From Oscillospiraceae bacterium (GTDB taxonomy: Bacteria; Bacillota; Clostridia; Oscillospirales; Oscillospiraceae), in NCBI GenBank assembly GCA_902778665.1, contig CACYYN010000025.1, forward strand, positions 1 to 50,576: DNA of 50,576 nucleotides, given 5' to 3'. Made by a program: the position numbers and the translations under genes. The notes under the pieces are model-generated. The model worked only from the letters and a program-made list of their open reading frames with translations. It was not told the origin of the DNA and did not search any database. Positions 10,794 through 18,811 of the stretch are shown here, piece after piece; within the stretch, counting starts at the first letter, position 1, and each line of letters begins with the position of its first letter.

Positions 10794-11387
10794 ATGGTTT
10801 TTCAGGCCAACACGTACAGCGTGCTTTTGGTATCGGCTTCTGAGAAAAATGTTGCTGCTACCCTCCCGCTTCTCCCGCCGTCTGATTTTTACCCGGTTGC
10901 GGTAGCAGGCAGCGTAAATGAAGCCCGGCGCAGACTGATGGAAGAGAGCTTCGATCTTGTTATTATAAACTCTCCTCTTCCTGATGATGCAGGGATCCAG
11001 TTTTCGATGGATGTATCTTCCACCACAGATGCAGGGGTGATGCTGATGGTAAGGAGCGACATCTATGAGGACACTTATTACAGTGTGTTGCCTGCCGGTG
11101 TGGTAACGCTCTCCAAACCTACCAGCATTCAGATGGTCTCGCACAATCTTAGGGTGCTCTGTTCTATCCGGGAAAGGCTTCGCAGTGTAAAGAAGCAGCA
11201 GAACACAGTGGAAGAGAGAATGAAAGAAATCCGTCTGGAAAACCGGGCAAAACTGCTGCTGATCCAATGCCTGAGCATGACCGAAACGGAGGCACACCGT
11301 TACATACAGCAGCAAGCCATGGATCGGCATCTTTCCAAACGGGAAGTTATTGAGAATATTATCCGGACCTATCATCCGGATACCTGA
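10794..11387 (+). CDS. ANTAR-domain transcription antiterminator with pseudo-receiver (NitR-like)
   Basis: 197 residues. The first about 120 residues follow a CheY-like receiver pattern, but the phosphoacceptor position in FDLVIINSPLP is Asn59 rather than Asp, so it probably does not work by phosphorylation. A coiled-coil linker (about 125-145) leads to a C-terminal ANTAR three-helix domain with LSMTETEAHRYIQ and LSKREVIENI. ANTAR proteins bind RNA hairpin pairs and prevent termination. In clostridia, similar proteins beside glnA act on nitrogen genes (NitR; from memory). The fitting target is the terminator in the adjacent glnN leader. It is transcribed with glnA and followed by a strong terminator. 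Confidence 0.88.
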   Translation: MVFQANTYSVLLVSASEKNVAATLPLLPPSDFYPVAVAGSVNEARRRLMEESFDLVIINSPLPDDAGIQFSMDVSSTTDAGVMLMVRSDIYEDTYYSVLPAGVVTLSKPTSIQMVSHNLRVLCSIRERLRSVKKQQNTVEERMKEIRLENRAKLLLIQCLSMTETEAHRYIQQQAMDRHLSKREVIENIIRTYHPDT

Positions 11388-11402
11388 AACGAAAAAAGAA
11401 GT

Positions 11403-11435
11403 GCTCCCTGCAGATCAAAACCTGCAGGGAGCATA
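11403..11435. terminator. Bidirectional terminator between ANTAR gene and lysR
   Basis: GCTCCCTGCAG (11403-11413) pairs perfectly with CTGCAGGGAGC (11422-11432). A T-rich stretch follows on both strands, with a six-T run on the minus strand just past the stem. It serves the convergent ANTAR and lysR genes. Confidence 0.8.
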
Positions 11436-11467
11436 GCTTCGTTTTGAGGGACAGTTTTTTCGGTGAG

Positions 11468-12418
11468 TCACAGATATTTTGTCTCTGCCGGAGGGAAGTA
11501 TTCCTTTTCCGGCATCTGATAAATCTGCCTGCCCTGACGTTCTTCCTCCTGGCAGTCAGTCACATAGTTGATGAATTCCTGCACCAGTTCTGTGCAGTGC
11601 TGATCAAGGTTCCTGACAAGGAAGTACTCTATCTGTCGGGAGCTCTCTGTAATAATCTTCTTTACCAGATGCTCGTTTGCTGTATAGGTGGTGAGTGGAT
11701 AAATGCAGATTCCTACGTTCTGTTCGGCCAGAGCAACCGCGTCAATATAGCTGGATAGCTCACAGACGATATTCGGTTCCTCACCGATCTCTTCAAACCA
11801 GTTCCTGATGGCAATTGCTCTTGAATGACGGCTCGGGACGATCAGAGGTTCGCCTGCCAGGGCTTTCAGCGGGATAAACTCACTTTTATCCTGCGCAAGA
11901 GGATGCTTGGTGGAGATAATGGCAACCCAGGGCTCGCGGCCGACAGAGATGCCTTCCAGTTGCTCAGTGCTGTAAGGTGCAGCAATCAGAGCAAGATCAG
12001 CTAAACCGTGCTGCAGACGCTCAATTGCTTCATCGCCGTCTCCGTTCCAGAGGCGGAAAGTTACCTGCGGAAATTCCATCCGGAAACCCGCAATCCATCT
12101 GGCAAGCAGATAGGGGGCACGGCCTTCTACCAGACTGATATTGATGCTGCCGTTCAACCCCTCCAGAGAGTGCATTTCCAGTTCCGTCTGCTCTGACAGC
12201 TCAAGAATCTGCTTTGCCCGGCGAAAAAGCAAGGCCCCGGCATCAGTCAGCTGCAGGCGGCGTTTGCCACGGATAAACAGCTGTACACCCAGCTCCTGCT
12301 CAAGGCCTTTGATCTGGCTGCTCAGTGGAGGCTGGCTCATTCCGAGCCTCTCCGCAGCACGGGTCATGTTCATTTCCTCTGCTGCTGTGACAAAATATTT
12401 CAGTGCACGTAAATCCAT
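11468..12418 (-). CDS. LysR-family transcriptional regulator, likely of the liv operon
   Basis: 316 residues, normal for the family (about 300). The N-terminal winged helix-turn-helix is clear: MDLRALKYFVTAAEE, then NMTRAAERLGMSQPPLSSQI (approximate residues 17-36) and the LGVQLFIRGKRRLQLTDAG wing. The rest is a periplasmic-binding-protein-like effector domain of two subdomains. It is divergent from the liv importer with a LysR-type box between the promoters, the standard arrangement for a regulator that controls itself and its neighbour (inference). The effector is unknown; an amino acid or related nitrogen signal would fit the context. Confidence 0.92.
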   Translation of the reverse strand: MDLRALKYFVTAAEEMNMTRAAERLGMSQPPLSSQIKGLEQELGVQLFIRGKRRLQLTDAGALLFRRAKQILELSEQTELEMHSLEGLNGSINISLVEGRAPYLLARWIAGFRMEFPQVTFRLWNGDGDEAIERLQHGLADLALIAAPYSTEQLEGISVGREPWVAIISTKHPLAQDKSEFIPLKALAGEPLIVPSRHSRAIAIRNWFEEIGEEPNIVCELSSYIDAVALAEQNVGICIYPLTTYTANEHLVKKIITESSRQIEYFLVRNLDQHCTELVQEFINYVTDCQEEERQGRQIYQMPEKEYFPPAETKYL

Positions 12419-12462
12419 TCTTACACCCTCTTCAATACCCCTGTTAAAATTTTACGCGGCAC

Positions 12463-12491
12463 ATTATAACACACCGGAACGAAACACACAA
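12463..12491 (-). promoter_or_regulatory. lysR promoter
   Basis: Minus-strand TTGTGT (12491-12486), 17-bp spacer, TATAAT (12468-12463). Confidence 0.6.
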
Positions 12492-12503
12492 CATTGTTTT
12501 TTG

Positions 12504-12518
12504 ATATAAAAATCGTAT
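12504..12518. promoter_or_regulatory. Candidate LysR box (ATA-N9-TAT)
   Basis: ATATAAAAATCGTAT fits the T-N11-A consensus of LysR-type sites with ATA/TAT dyad ends. It is centred about 54 bp upstream of the predicted livJ start and between the two divergent promoters, as expected for a recognition site. Such short AT-rich dyads also occur by chance. Confidence 0.45.
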
Positions 12519-12529
12519 TACTCCACTGA

Positions 12530-12558
12530 TTGACAATGGTTTTCCAATGACGTATAAT
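12530..12558 (+). promoter_or_regulatory. liv operon promoter
   Basis: Perfect TTGACA (12530-12535), 17-bp spacer, perfect TATAAT (12553-12558). It is one of the strongest consensus promoters in the window. Confidence 0.85.
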
Positions 12559-12573
12559 CTCTGGCATATTCGG

Positions 12574-12622
12574 ACAGCAAAGGCGCTGTGCTTGGAGCAC
12601 GTCGCCTTTGCTGTACTTTTTT
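12574..12622 (+). terminator. Leader hairpin with U-run before livJ (attenuator-like)
   Basis: ACAGCAAAGGCG (12574-12585) pairs with CGCCTTTGCTGT (12603-12614), with an inner GTGCT/AGCAC stem, followed by ACTTTTTT (12615-12622) and at once by the AGGAGG ribosome binding site of livJ. This has the form of an intrinsic terminator in the 5' leader. Only about 10 nt of transcript precede it, so no alternative antiterminator fold is visible. It may give partial termination or act as a 5' stabilising structure. Confidence 0.7.
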
Positions 12623-12636
12623 AGGAGGAAAAACGT

Positions 12637-13861
12637 ATGAAACAATCCAGATTACTCAGTGTTCTCCTTGCACTTGCCCTGCTCTTCGGCACACTGCTTG
12701 CAGGTGATGCAGTATTCGCAGAGGAGGATCCGATCATGATCGGCGTGATCTCGCCGAATACCGGAGCACTCGCTGCATACGGCACCGGAATTGTTATGGG
12801 AGCTGATCTTGCTGTGGAAGAAATTAATGCAGCAGGTGGCATCCTCGGCCGTGAGGTTCAGTTGATCAAGACTGATGATCAGAGCGACCCGACAGAATGC
12901 CTGAATTCCTTCAACTCCCTTGTGGCGAAGGGAATAGGCTTGATCGTTGGTTCAGCTACTTCCGGTTGCACCTCTGCTATTACGGATGCGGCCAATGAGG
13001 AAGAAGTCTGCATCCTATCACCCACTGCAACCGCTGACTCTATTACAACAGAAGACGACTTCATCTTCCGTGCCTGCTATGCAGACAGTTTCCAGGGCGC
13101 TATTGCAGCAGCTTATGCAAAGCAGGCGGGTTTTGACAGAGTGGGTATAGTCTACTGCGCGGCGGATGTCTATTCCAAAGGCCTGTATGACTCTTTCTCC
13201 AAAGCATGTGAAGAATACGGCATTGAAGTGGCAGCAGCACAGTCCTCCGCCTCTCTTGACGTGCAGGACTATACCAACCAGTTCGCAGCTATGGTGAATG
13301 CAGGCGTTGAGTTCGTCTATGCACCTTACTATTATGATGTCATCGGCCCGTATGTGGTGCCTCAGGCTCGAGCAGCCGGTTACAACGGGATCATCATGGG
13401 CGCAGACGGATATGACACAACCCCCGACTATGTGGTGGCAGGAGCCGATCTTACAGCTTTCAACAATGTGTACTGGACCAATCACTATGATAGCCGATCT
13501 TACAGCTTTCAACAATGTGTACTGGACCAATCACTATGATCCTAGCGATACTTCTGAAAAGGTCAGCTCTTTTGTAAAAGCTTTTGAGGCAAAGTATGGT
13601 TCTATCCCCAGTGCTTTCGGTGCTACGGGGTATGACTGCGTCTATATGTACAAACAGGCAATTGAAGCTGCGGGTTCGGAAGACGCTAATGCCGTCCGTG
13701 ATGCACTGGCAGATCGCTCTGCTGTGTATGAGTGTGTTACCGGCACATTCTCGCTGGATGAAAGCGGCACTCCGCTTAAGGGTGCTGCCATCATTTCTTT
13801 CCAGTCTGACGGCAACTCCGTGACATCCACGCTGATTGATGTCGTGACACAGCTTCCGTAA
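12637..13861 (+). pseudogene. livJ: Branched-chain amino acid ABC transporter substrate-binding protein, frameshifted by a 49-bp tandem duplication
   Basis: Extracytoplasmic ligand-binding protein of the importer encoded downstream. The signal peptide is visible (MKQSRLLSVLLALALLFG, cleavage near VFAEEDP). The type I periplasmic-binding fold starts with IMIGVISPNTGALAAYG. At 13443-13491 a 49-bp unit is repeated exactly at 13492-13540. Because 49 is not a multiple of three, frame 1 ends at 13539 with a short aberrant tail and the rest of the protein continues in another frame to the stop at 13861. Removing one copy gives an uninterrupted protein of 391 residues, normal for LivJ. Either the strain has a recent inactivating (possibly reversible) duplication, or this is an assembly or sequencing error. 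The gene has a strong promoter and ribosome binding site. Confidence 0.9.
13443..13540. repeat. Exact 49-bp tandem duplication inside livJ
   Basis: Copy 1 is 13443-13491 and copy 2 is 13492-13540; no differences were seen. The unit begins AGCCGATCTT and ends CACTATGAT. It is directly adjacent with no spacer, and shifts the reading frame by one base. Confidence 0.97.
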
Positions 13862-13892
13862 ATAAACGGAGAATCCCGACAGCAAATAATCA

Positions 13893-13930
13893 GACGCCGG
13901 GGATAAAGGATTTCCTGAATCCCCGGCGTC
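13893..13930 (+). promoter_or_regulatory. Intercistronic hairpin between livJ and livH
   Basis: GACGCCGGGGA (13893-13903) pairs perfectly with TCCCCGGCGTC (13920-13930). There is no U run, so it is more likely an mRNA-stabilising or processing hairpin that lets the binding protein be made in excess over the permease, as in many ABC operons (inference). Confidence 0.65.
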
Positions 13931-13956
13931 CCGCATGGAAGAATAGGAGGCCGTCT

Positions 13957-14853
13957 GTGAATACTTTTTTTCAAACGCTGATCGTCGGGCTTCGGCTTGG
14001 CAGTATCTATGCCCTCGTTGCACTCGGATATACGATGGTATACGGCATTATCCGCCTGATTAATTTTGCACACGGTGATTTTATCATGGTCGGCGGATAT
14101 ACGATGATTTTTACGGTTCCTGTTGCACTACGCCTTGGTCTGCCGGCATGGGTTGCGGTACTGGCAGCAGTTGTTGTCTGTTCTCTGGTAGGCATCGGCA
14201 CGGAACTAATTGCATATAGGCCGGTGCGGAAAAAAGGCACCAATATGACAGCTCTGATCACTGCCATTGCCATGAGCCTGTTCCTCGAGAACCTTGCCCA
14301 GGCAATTCCTTCCATTGGGCCGAATCCCAAAGTAGCCAGTCAGATCTTCAAGGCAGGAGGAATTCATATTGGATCGGTAACGATGGAGTATACCACCATT
14401 ATTACGTTGGTGCTCAGTGCAGTCGTTATGCTGATCCTCTATGCATTTACACAGAAGACAAGACTCGGCCGGGCTATGCGGTGTGTTTCAGAAGATAAAG
14501 CTGCAGCTACACTGATGGGAATCAATGTAAATAGCACGATTCTGCTGACATTTGGCATTGGATCCGGGCTCGCTGCAGTAGCAGCGTTGATGTATATGGC
14601 TCAATATCCCAAAGTATATACCACGATGGGCTCATTATTGGGCTTGAAGGCATTTGTTTCTGCTGTTCTGGGAGGAATCGGAATTGTTCCTGGGGCTGTT
14701 CTGGGAGGAATCGTGATCGGTCTGGTGGAGTCCTTCACCACCACTTACATCTCCTCCAGCATGGCAGACACCTTTGTTTTCCTGATCCTTATCGTTGTGC
14801 TGATCATCAAACCTGCAGGAATTATGGGAAAGAATGTGGGTGAAAAAGTATGA
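13957..14853 (+). CDS. livH: Branched-chain amino acid ABC transporter permease LivH
   Basis: Inner-membrane permease subunit, 298 residues, about eight membrane segments. The start is GTG at 13957, supported by AGGAGG six bases upstream. The N-terminal LRLGSIYALVALGYTMVYG and RLINFAHGDF are the LivH family signatures. It overlaps livM by 4 bp (ATGA, 14850-14853). It forms the channel with LivM, energised by LivG and LivF. Confidence 0.96.
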   Translation: MNTFFQTLIVGLRLGSIYALVALGYTMVYGIIRLINFAHGDFIMVGGYTMIFTVPVALRLGLPAWVAVLAAVVVCSLVGIGTELIAYRPVRKKGTNMTALITAIAMSLFLENLAQAIPSIGPNPKVASQIFKAGGIHIGSVTMEYTTIITLVLSAVVMLILYAFTQKTRLGRAMRCVSEDKAAATLMGINVNSTILLTFGIGSGLAAVAALMYMAQYPKVYTTMGSLLGLKAFVSAVLGGIGIVPGAVLGGIVIGLVESFTTTYISSSMADTFVFLILIVVLIIKPAGIMGKNVGEKV

Positions 14854-16001
14854 AAAAGAGTAAAGTCGCAAGAGGATATTTTCTCAACACAGTCGTCATT
14901 ATCCTGCTGTTTACAGCCTTTCAGATTTTGACATCTGCAAAAGGATCACAGGGATCCTTTAAACTGGTTCTGATCCCGAGTATATGGCAATGCTGCTATC
15001 TGATGGTGTTGGCAGCATCTCTGAATCTTGTGCTGGGATTCATGGGGCAGCTCTCTCTGGGACATTGCGGCTTTATGGCAATCGGTGCCTATACGGCTGC
15101 GCTTCTCAGCCTGGCCTGTGAGCGAGCGGAATTATTTGAGGGAAAGTCAGATCCCGCGTTTATTCTTGTCCTGTTTTCCAGTGTGATAGCTGCAGGGCTG
15201 ATGGCCGCTGTGTTGAGCCTGTTGGTCGGTATTCCTGCACTGCGTCTGAAAGGAGACTATTTAGCTATTATCACCCTTGGGTTCGGCATGATTATTATCA
15301 ACATCATCAATAACCTGCCGTTCTGCGGACAGGACGGTTTGGCGTTGGGATCTGCCGGTGCTTCGCTTTATAAAAACGGTCTCGGGTTCGGAAGTAAGGC
15401 AAAAGTGCAGTTTATCTGGTTTGCGCTCCTGGTCACTATTATTTCACTTGCCCTGATGTTTATGTTTATCCGCTCTAAATACGGCAGGGCGATCAAAGCC
15501 ATCCGCGATGATGAGATAGCAGCATCGGCATCCGGAATTAATACTGCAAAATTCAAGGTGATGACATTTGCCTATTCTGCTTTTTTTGCCGGGGTTGCAG
15601 GAGCACTGTATGCCTGCACCAATGCTACACTTTCCACCTCATCATTTGCATTTACCAACGGAGGTATTCTAAATTCTACGTTCGTCGTGGTTATGGTGGT
15701 GCTTGGTGGAATGGGCTCTCTCACTGGCTCTGTGATTGCGGCTGTCATTATGTTCCTGATCAACTATGAAATCAAAAACGGTCAATGGGTCAGCGCCCTT
15801 CCTGCATCTCTCAGTGGAATTTTCGAGTATCCGATGCTGGTGTATGCGGTAGTTCTGATTGTAGTGATTATGTTCCGCCCGAAAGGAATCTTCGGAACCT
15901 ATGAGTTTTCACTCCAGAACCTGATCCCGGATATCAGACGTGCTCTGGAAATGCACCGCACTGCTGATGCGGAAAAAAAGGAGGCGAATGGCAATGCCTG
16001 A
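14850..16001 (+). CDS. livM: Branched-chain amino acid ABC transporter permease LivM
   Basis: Second membrane subunit, 383 residues. The LNLVLGFMGQLSLGHCGFMA motif and IPALRLKGDYLAIITLGFG are typical of LivM. The C-terminus is cytoplasmic and charged. It overlaps livH by 4 bp and livG by 8 bp, showing tight translational coupling. Confidence 0.96.
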   Translation: MKKSKVARGYFLNTVVIILLFTAFQILTSAKGSQGSFKLVLIPSIWQCCYLMVLAASLNLVLGFMGQLSLGHCGFMAIGAYTAALLSLACERAELFEGKSDPAFILVLFSSVIAAGLMAAVLSLLVGIPALRLKGDYLAIITLGFGMIIINIINNLPFCGQDGLALGSAGASLYKNGLGFGSKAKVQFIWFALLVTIISLALMFMFIRSKYGRAIKAIRDDEIAASASGINTAKFKVMTFAYSAFFAGVAGALYACTNATLSTSSFAFTNGGILNSTFVVVMVVLGGMGSLTGSVIAAVIMFLINYEIKNGQWVSALPASLSGIFEYPMLVYAVVLIVVIMFRPKGIFGTYEFSLQNLIPDIRRALEMHRTADAEKKEANGNA

Positions 16002-16767
16002 CGAAAGAGTACCTGTCCTGGAGACAAGAAAGCTTGGTATCACGTTCGGTGGCCTGAAGGCAGTTTCAGACTTCAACATCCGTATCTATCCGGGAGAACT
16101 GATCGGTCTTATCGGACCAAACGGAGCGGGAAAAACCAGTGTCTTCAATCTGTTAACCGGAGTCTACGCACCGACGGAAGGTACTGTCATTCTGGAAGGA
16201 AAACCTCTAAACGGCAAAAAAACCTATCAGTTTGTGGAAGCAGGCGTTGCACGAACTTTTCAGAATATCCGTCTGTTTAAACAGATGTCGGTTATTGAGA
16301 ATGTGAAGACAGCCTGCACAAAGGATATTCATTACGGCCTCTTTGCCGCAAGCTTCCGAACACCGAAGTTCTGGCGGGCAGAAAAAGCTGTGACAGAAAA
16401 AGCCATGGGTCTGTTGAAAATCTGCGGTCTCACCAATGAAGCGGAACTCCCTGCGGCAAGCCTGCCTTATGGAAAGCAAAGAAAGCTCGAGATTGCCCGA
16501 GCTCTCGCAACAGATATGAAAATTCTACTGTTGGATGAGCCCGCGGCAGGTATGAACCCAACCGAGACTGCGGAGCTTCTTGCCTGCATCAACACGATCC
16601 GGGACAGGTTCGGAATTGCCATTCTCCTCATCGAGCATGACATGTCTCTCGTTATGAATATATGTGAGAAGATTCAGGTAATTGATTACGGGCAGACCAT
16701 CGCATTCGGAACACCCGCTGAAATAGCGGCAAATCCCAAGGTGATCGCAGCTTATCTCGGCGAGTAA
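15994..16767 (+). CDS. livG: Branched-chain amino acid ABC transporter ATP-binding protein LivG
   Basis: ATPase subunit, 257 residues from the chosen start. Walker A is GPNGAGKTS, the signature is LPYGKQRKLEIARAL, and Walker B is ILLLDEPAAGMNP. An upstream in-frame ATG at 15988 is only three bases from AAGGAGG (15978-15984), so the ATG at 15994, nine bases away, is preferred. The end of livM overlaps this start. Confidence 0.95.
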   Translation: MPDERVPVLETRKLGITFGGLKAVSDFNIRIYPGELIGLIGPNGAGKTSVFNLLTGVYAPTEGTVILEGKPLNGKKTYQFVEAGVARTFQNIRLFKQMSVIENVKTACTKDIHYGLFAASFRTPKFWRAEKAVTEKAMGLLKICGLTNEAELPAASLPYGKQRKLEIARALATDMKILLLDEPAAGMNPTETAELLACINTIRDRFGIAILLIEHDMSLVMNICEKIQVIDYGQTIAFGTPAEIAANPKVIAAYLGE

Positions 16768-16778
16768 GGAGGGTTACC

Positions 16779-17483
16779 ATGCTGGAAGTGAAAGATTTAA
16801 ACCTGTATTACGGCGCTATTCACGCTCTTAAAGGAATCTCTCTGACAGTGAAGGACGGAGAACTTGTTTCTCTCATCGGAAGCAACGGAGCGGGAAAGAC
16901 TTCAACCCTGCACGCCATCTCCGGCCTGCTGCCGATCTCCTCCGGATCTTTAACACTGGATGGCAGGGATCTTCGGAAAGTCCATCCGAATAAAATCATC
17001 AATCTCGGGCTTGCGCATGTTCCGGAAGGCAGGCATGTTTTTGCCCGTATGACAGTTGAGGAAAACCTGCTGATGGGCGCATATATTATCCGGGATTCCA
17101 AAAAGATCATGAAAAATCTGGAGAAGGTTTACAGCTATTTTCCCCGGTTGAGAGAACGCTATAAACAGCTGGCAGGTACTCTCTCCGGAGGGGAGCAGCA
17201 AATGCTTGCCACCGGTCGTGCCTTGATGACAGATCCGTCGATACTCCTGATGGACGAACCGTCCATGGGCCTTTCACCTCTGCTGGTGAAGGAGATCTTT
17301 TCTATTATCCAGACGCTGCATGACAGTGGAATTACTATTCTGCTGGTGGAGCAGAATGCCAAAATGGCACTTGCGGTTTCAGACCGGGCATATGTTCTGG
17401 AGACAGGGAAGATATCTATGAGCGGGCCGGCTTCGGAACTCGCCAATGATGACCGAGTCCGCAAGGCGTATCTCGGTGCGTAA
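16779..17483 (+). CDS. livF: Branched-chain amino acid ABC transporter ATP-binding protein LivF
   Basis: Second ATPase, 234 residues, as usual for LivF. Walker A is GSNGAGKTS, the signature is LSGGEQQMLATGRAL, and Walker B is SILLMDEPSMGLSP. AAGGAGGG precedes it. It is the last transporter gene; the substrate is assigned only from the family, and related importers carry other amino acids, amides or urea. Confidence 0.95.
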   Translation: MLEVKDLNLYYGAIHALKGISLTVKDGELVSLIGSNGAGKTSTLHAISGLLPISSGSLTLDGRDLRKVHPNKIINLGLAHVPEGRHVFARMTVEENLLMGAYIIRDSKKIMKNLEKVYSYFPRLRERYKQLAGTLSGGEQQMLATGRALMTDPSILLMDEPSMGLSPLLVKEIFSIIQTLHDSGITILLVEQNAKMALAVSDRAYVLETGKISMSGPASELANDDRVRKAYLGA

Positions 17484-17494
17484 GGAGAAAATGT

Positions 17495-18127
17495 ATGAGA
17501 AGAATAGTCATTACAATTGCCCGCGAGACGGGCAGTGGCGGACATAACATTACCCGCAAACTTTCGGAGAGAATTGGAATACCCTATTATGACCGCGACC
17601 TGCTCCGGAAGGCATCAGAGGTTAGCGGCATACATGAAGGGCTTTTCGGCGCAGCCGATGAGAGAATCGGCTTTCGGGAAATGATCTCTGCGGCAGAAAA
17701 GGTCTATACCGGGGAAATACTCCCTCCGGACAGTGATGATTACATTTCAACCAGAAATCTGTTCAGTTTCCAGGCAAAGATCATCAAGGAACTTGCCGAG
17801 GAAGAAAGCTGCATTATTCTCGGCAGATGTGCAAACTATCTTCTCCGGGATCGGGATGACATCCTGCGGGTGTTTATCCATGCCCCGCTGGAAGCAAGGA
17901 GAGAACGTATCGCGGAATATTCCCTTTCATGGTCAGAGCGGGAGATCCTGCGGCATATCCGCACGGAAGATAAAAGGAGAGCAGCGTATTATCATTACTA
18001 TACCGGGGAGGAATGGCGAGATGCTTCAGCATATGATCTCTGCCTTGACTCAGAACGGCTGGGAGAAGACGGCTGTGTGGAGCGTATTCTCAGTATTCTC
18101 CCGTTTTACAGCAGGGAGCAGGAATAG
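17495..18127 (+). CDS. Cytidylate-kinase-like P-loop protein
   Basis: 210 residues, following livF by 11 bp with AAGGAG before the ATG. The N-terminus VITIARETGSGGHNITRKLS is a P-loop with the GSGG form of the cytidylate kinase-like family (Cytidylate_kin2), followed by IPYYDRDLL and a nucleotide-kinase-like lid region with RRERIAEY. The family is widespread in clostridia, often as a stand-alone protein, and its true substrate is not established. It could phosphorylate a nucleotide or another small molecule. Cotranscription with the importer is inferred from spacing. Confidence 0.85.
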   Translation: MRRIVITIARETGSGGHNITRKLSERIGIPYYDRDLLRKASEVSGIHEGLFGAADERIGFREMISAAEKVYTGEILPPDSDDYISTRNLFSFQAKIIKELAEEESCIILGRCANYLLRDRDDILRVFIHAPLEARRERIAEYSLSWSEREILRHIRTEDKRRAAYYHYYTGEEWRDASAYDLCLDSERLGEDGCVERILSILPFYSREQE

Positions 18128-18139
18128 ACAACCATAAAA

Positions 18140-18182
18140 CAGAGCACCCGGCTGGTCAATTCACATCCGGGTGTCTGCTTTA
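18140..18182. terminator. Terminator between liv/cmk-like operon and SIS gene
   Basis: CAGA-CACCCGG (18140-18151, one bulge) pairs with CCGGGTGTCTG (18167-18177), then CTTTA. It is placed between convergent genes. Confidence 0.6.
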
Positions 18183-18187
18183 TCCTG

Positions 18188-18811
18188 TTAGAGTGCTGCT
18201 TTTTGGTTAAGAAGACTGCTCAGCCGCTCGCCGACGGCACCACCGGGGTGGATAGCAGCAAACTGGGCGGCCTGAAATCCGGTTTCCTCAATCATGGCAG
18301 CCTGCAGCGCGTGAAAGAGAACACAGCACACGGTGGTAGAGGTGGTTCCCTGAGCGTTCCACTTGTCGGTTTCCCTGGTTACCGTGATTCTGAGCACCAC
18401 ATCCGATGACTTTGCAATGGGCGATTTCAGATTTTCCGTAACGGAAATGATCTTTATTCCCTTCTCCTTGCAGAGCTCGACGATGGGGATCAGTTCGCTG
18501 CTCTTTCCGCCTCTTGAGATGACGAGCATCACATCATCCTTCTGCAGAAAACCGATAGCCCCATGCACGGCTTCGGCAGGAGAGATAAACCTTGCCGGCC
18601 TTTCCATGCAGCACATCAGATGGGCAAAATGTTGTGCTGCTATCCCGGAATGTCCGCACCCTGTGGCGGCAATTTTCGGGGCGTGGATCAGCATATCAAC
18701 AGCTGAGCAGAATGCATCCTCGTCCAGAGTTGACTTCATTTTTGCAATGCAATCGGCTTCTATCTCATAGGCGTTTCTTGCCGCCTGCAGAATAGTATCT
18801 CTTGTGCTCAT
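18188..18811 (-). CDS. SIS-domain sugar-phosphate isomerase (KpsF/GutQ-like, no CBS domains)
   Basis: 207 residues, a single SIS domain with GCGHSGIAAQHFAH and ISRGGKSSELIPIVELCKEKG (phosphosugar-binding loops) and the C-terminal AIHPGGAVG typical of the KpsF/GutQ arabinose-5-phosphate isomerase branch, but lacking the CBS pair of the KdsD type. The start overlaps the stop of the upstream G1P dehydrogenase gene (18808-18811), so the two are coupled. The product probably interconverts an aldose/ketose phosphate; the partner gene suggests a route that meets triose or glycerol phosphate metabolism (inference). Confidence 0.85.
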   Translation of the reverse strand: MSTRDTILQAARNAYEIEADCIAKMKSTLDEDAFCSAVDMLIHAPKIAATGCGHSGIAAQHFAHLMCCMERPARFISPAEAVHGAIGFLQKDDVMLVISRGGKSSELIPIVELCKEKGIKIISVTENLKSPIAKSSDVVLRITVTRETDKWNAQGTTSTTVCCVLFHALQAAMIEETGFQAAQFAAIHPGGAVGERLSSLLNQKAAL

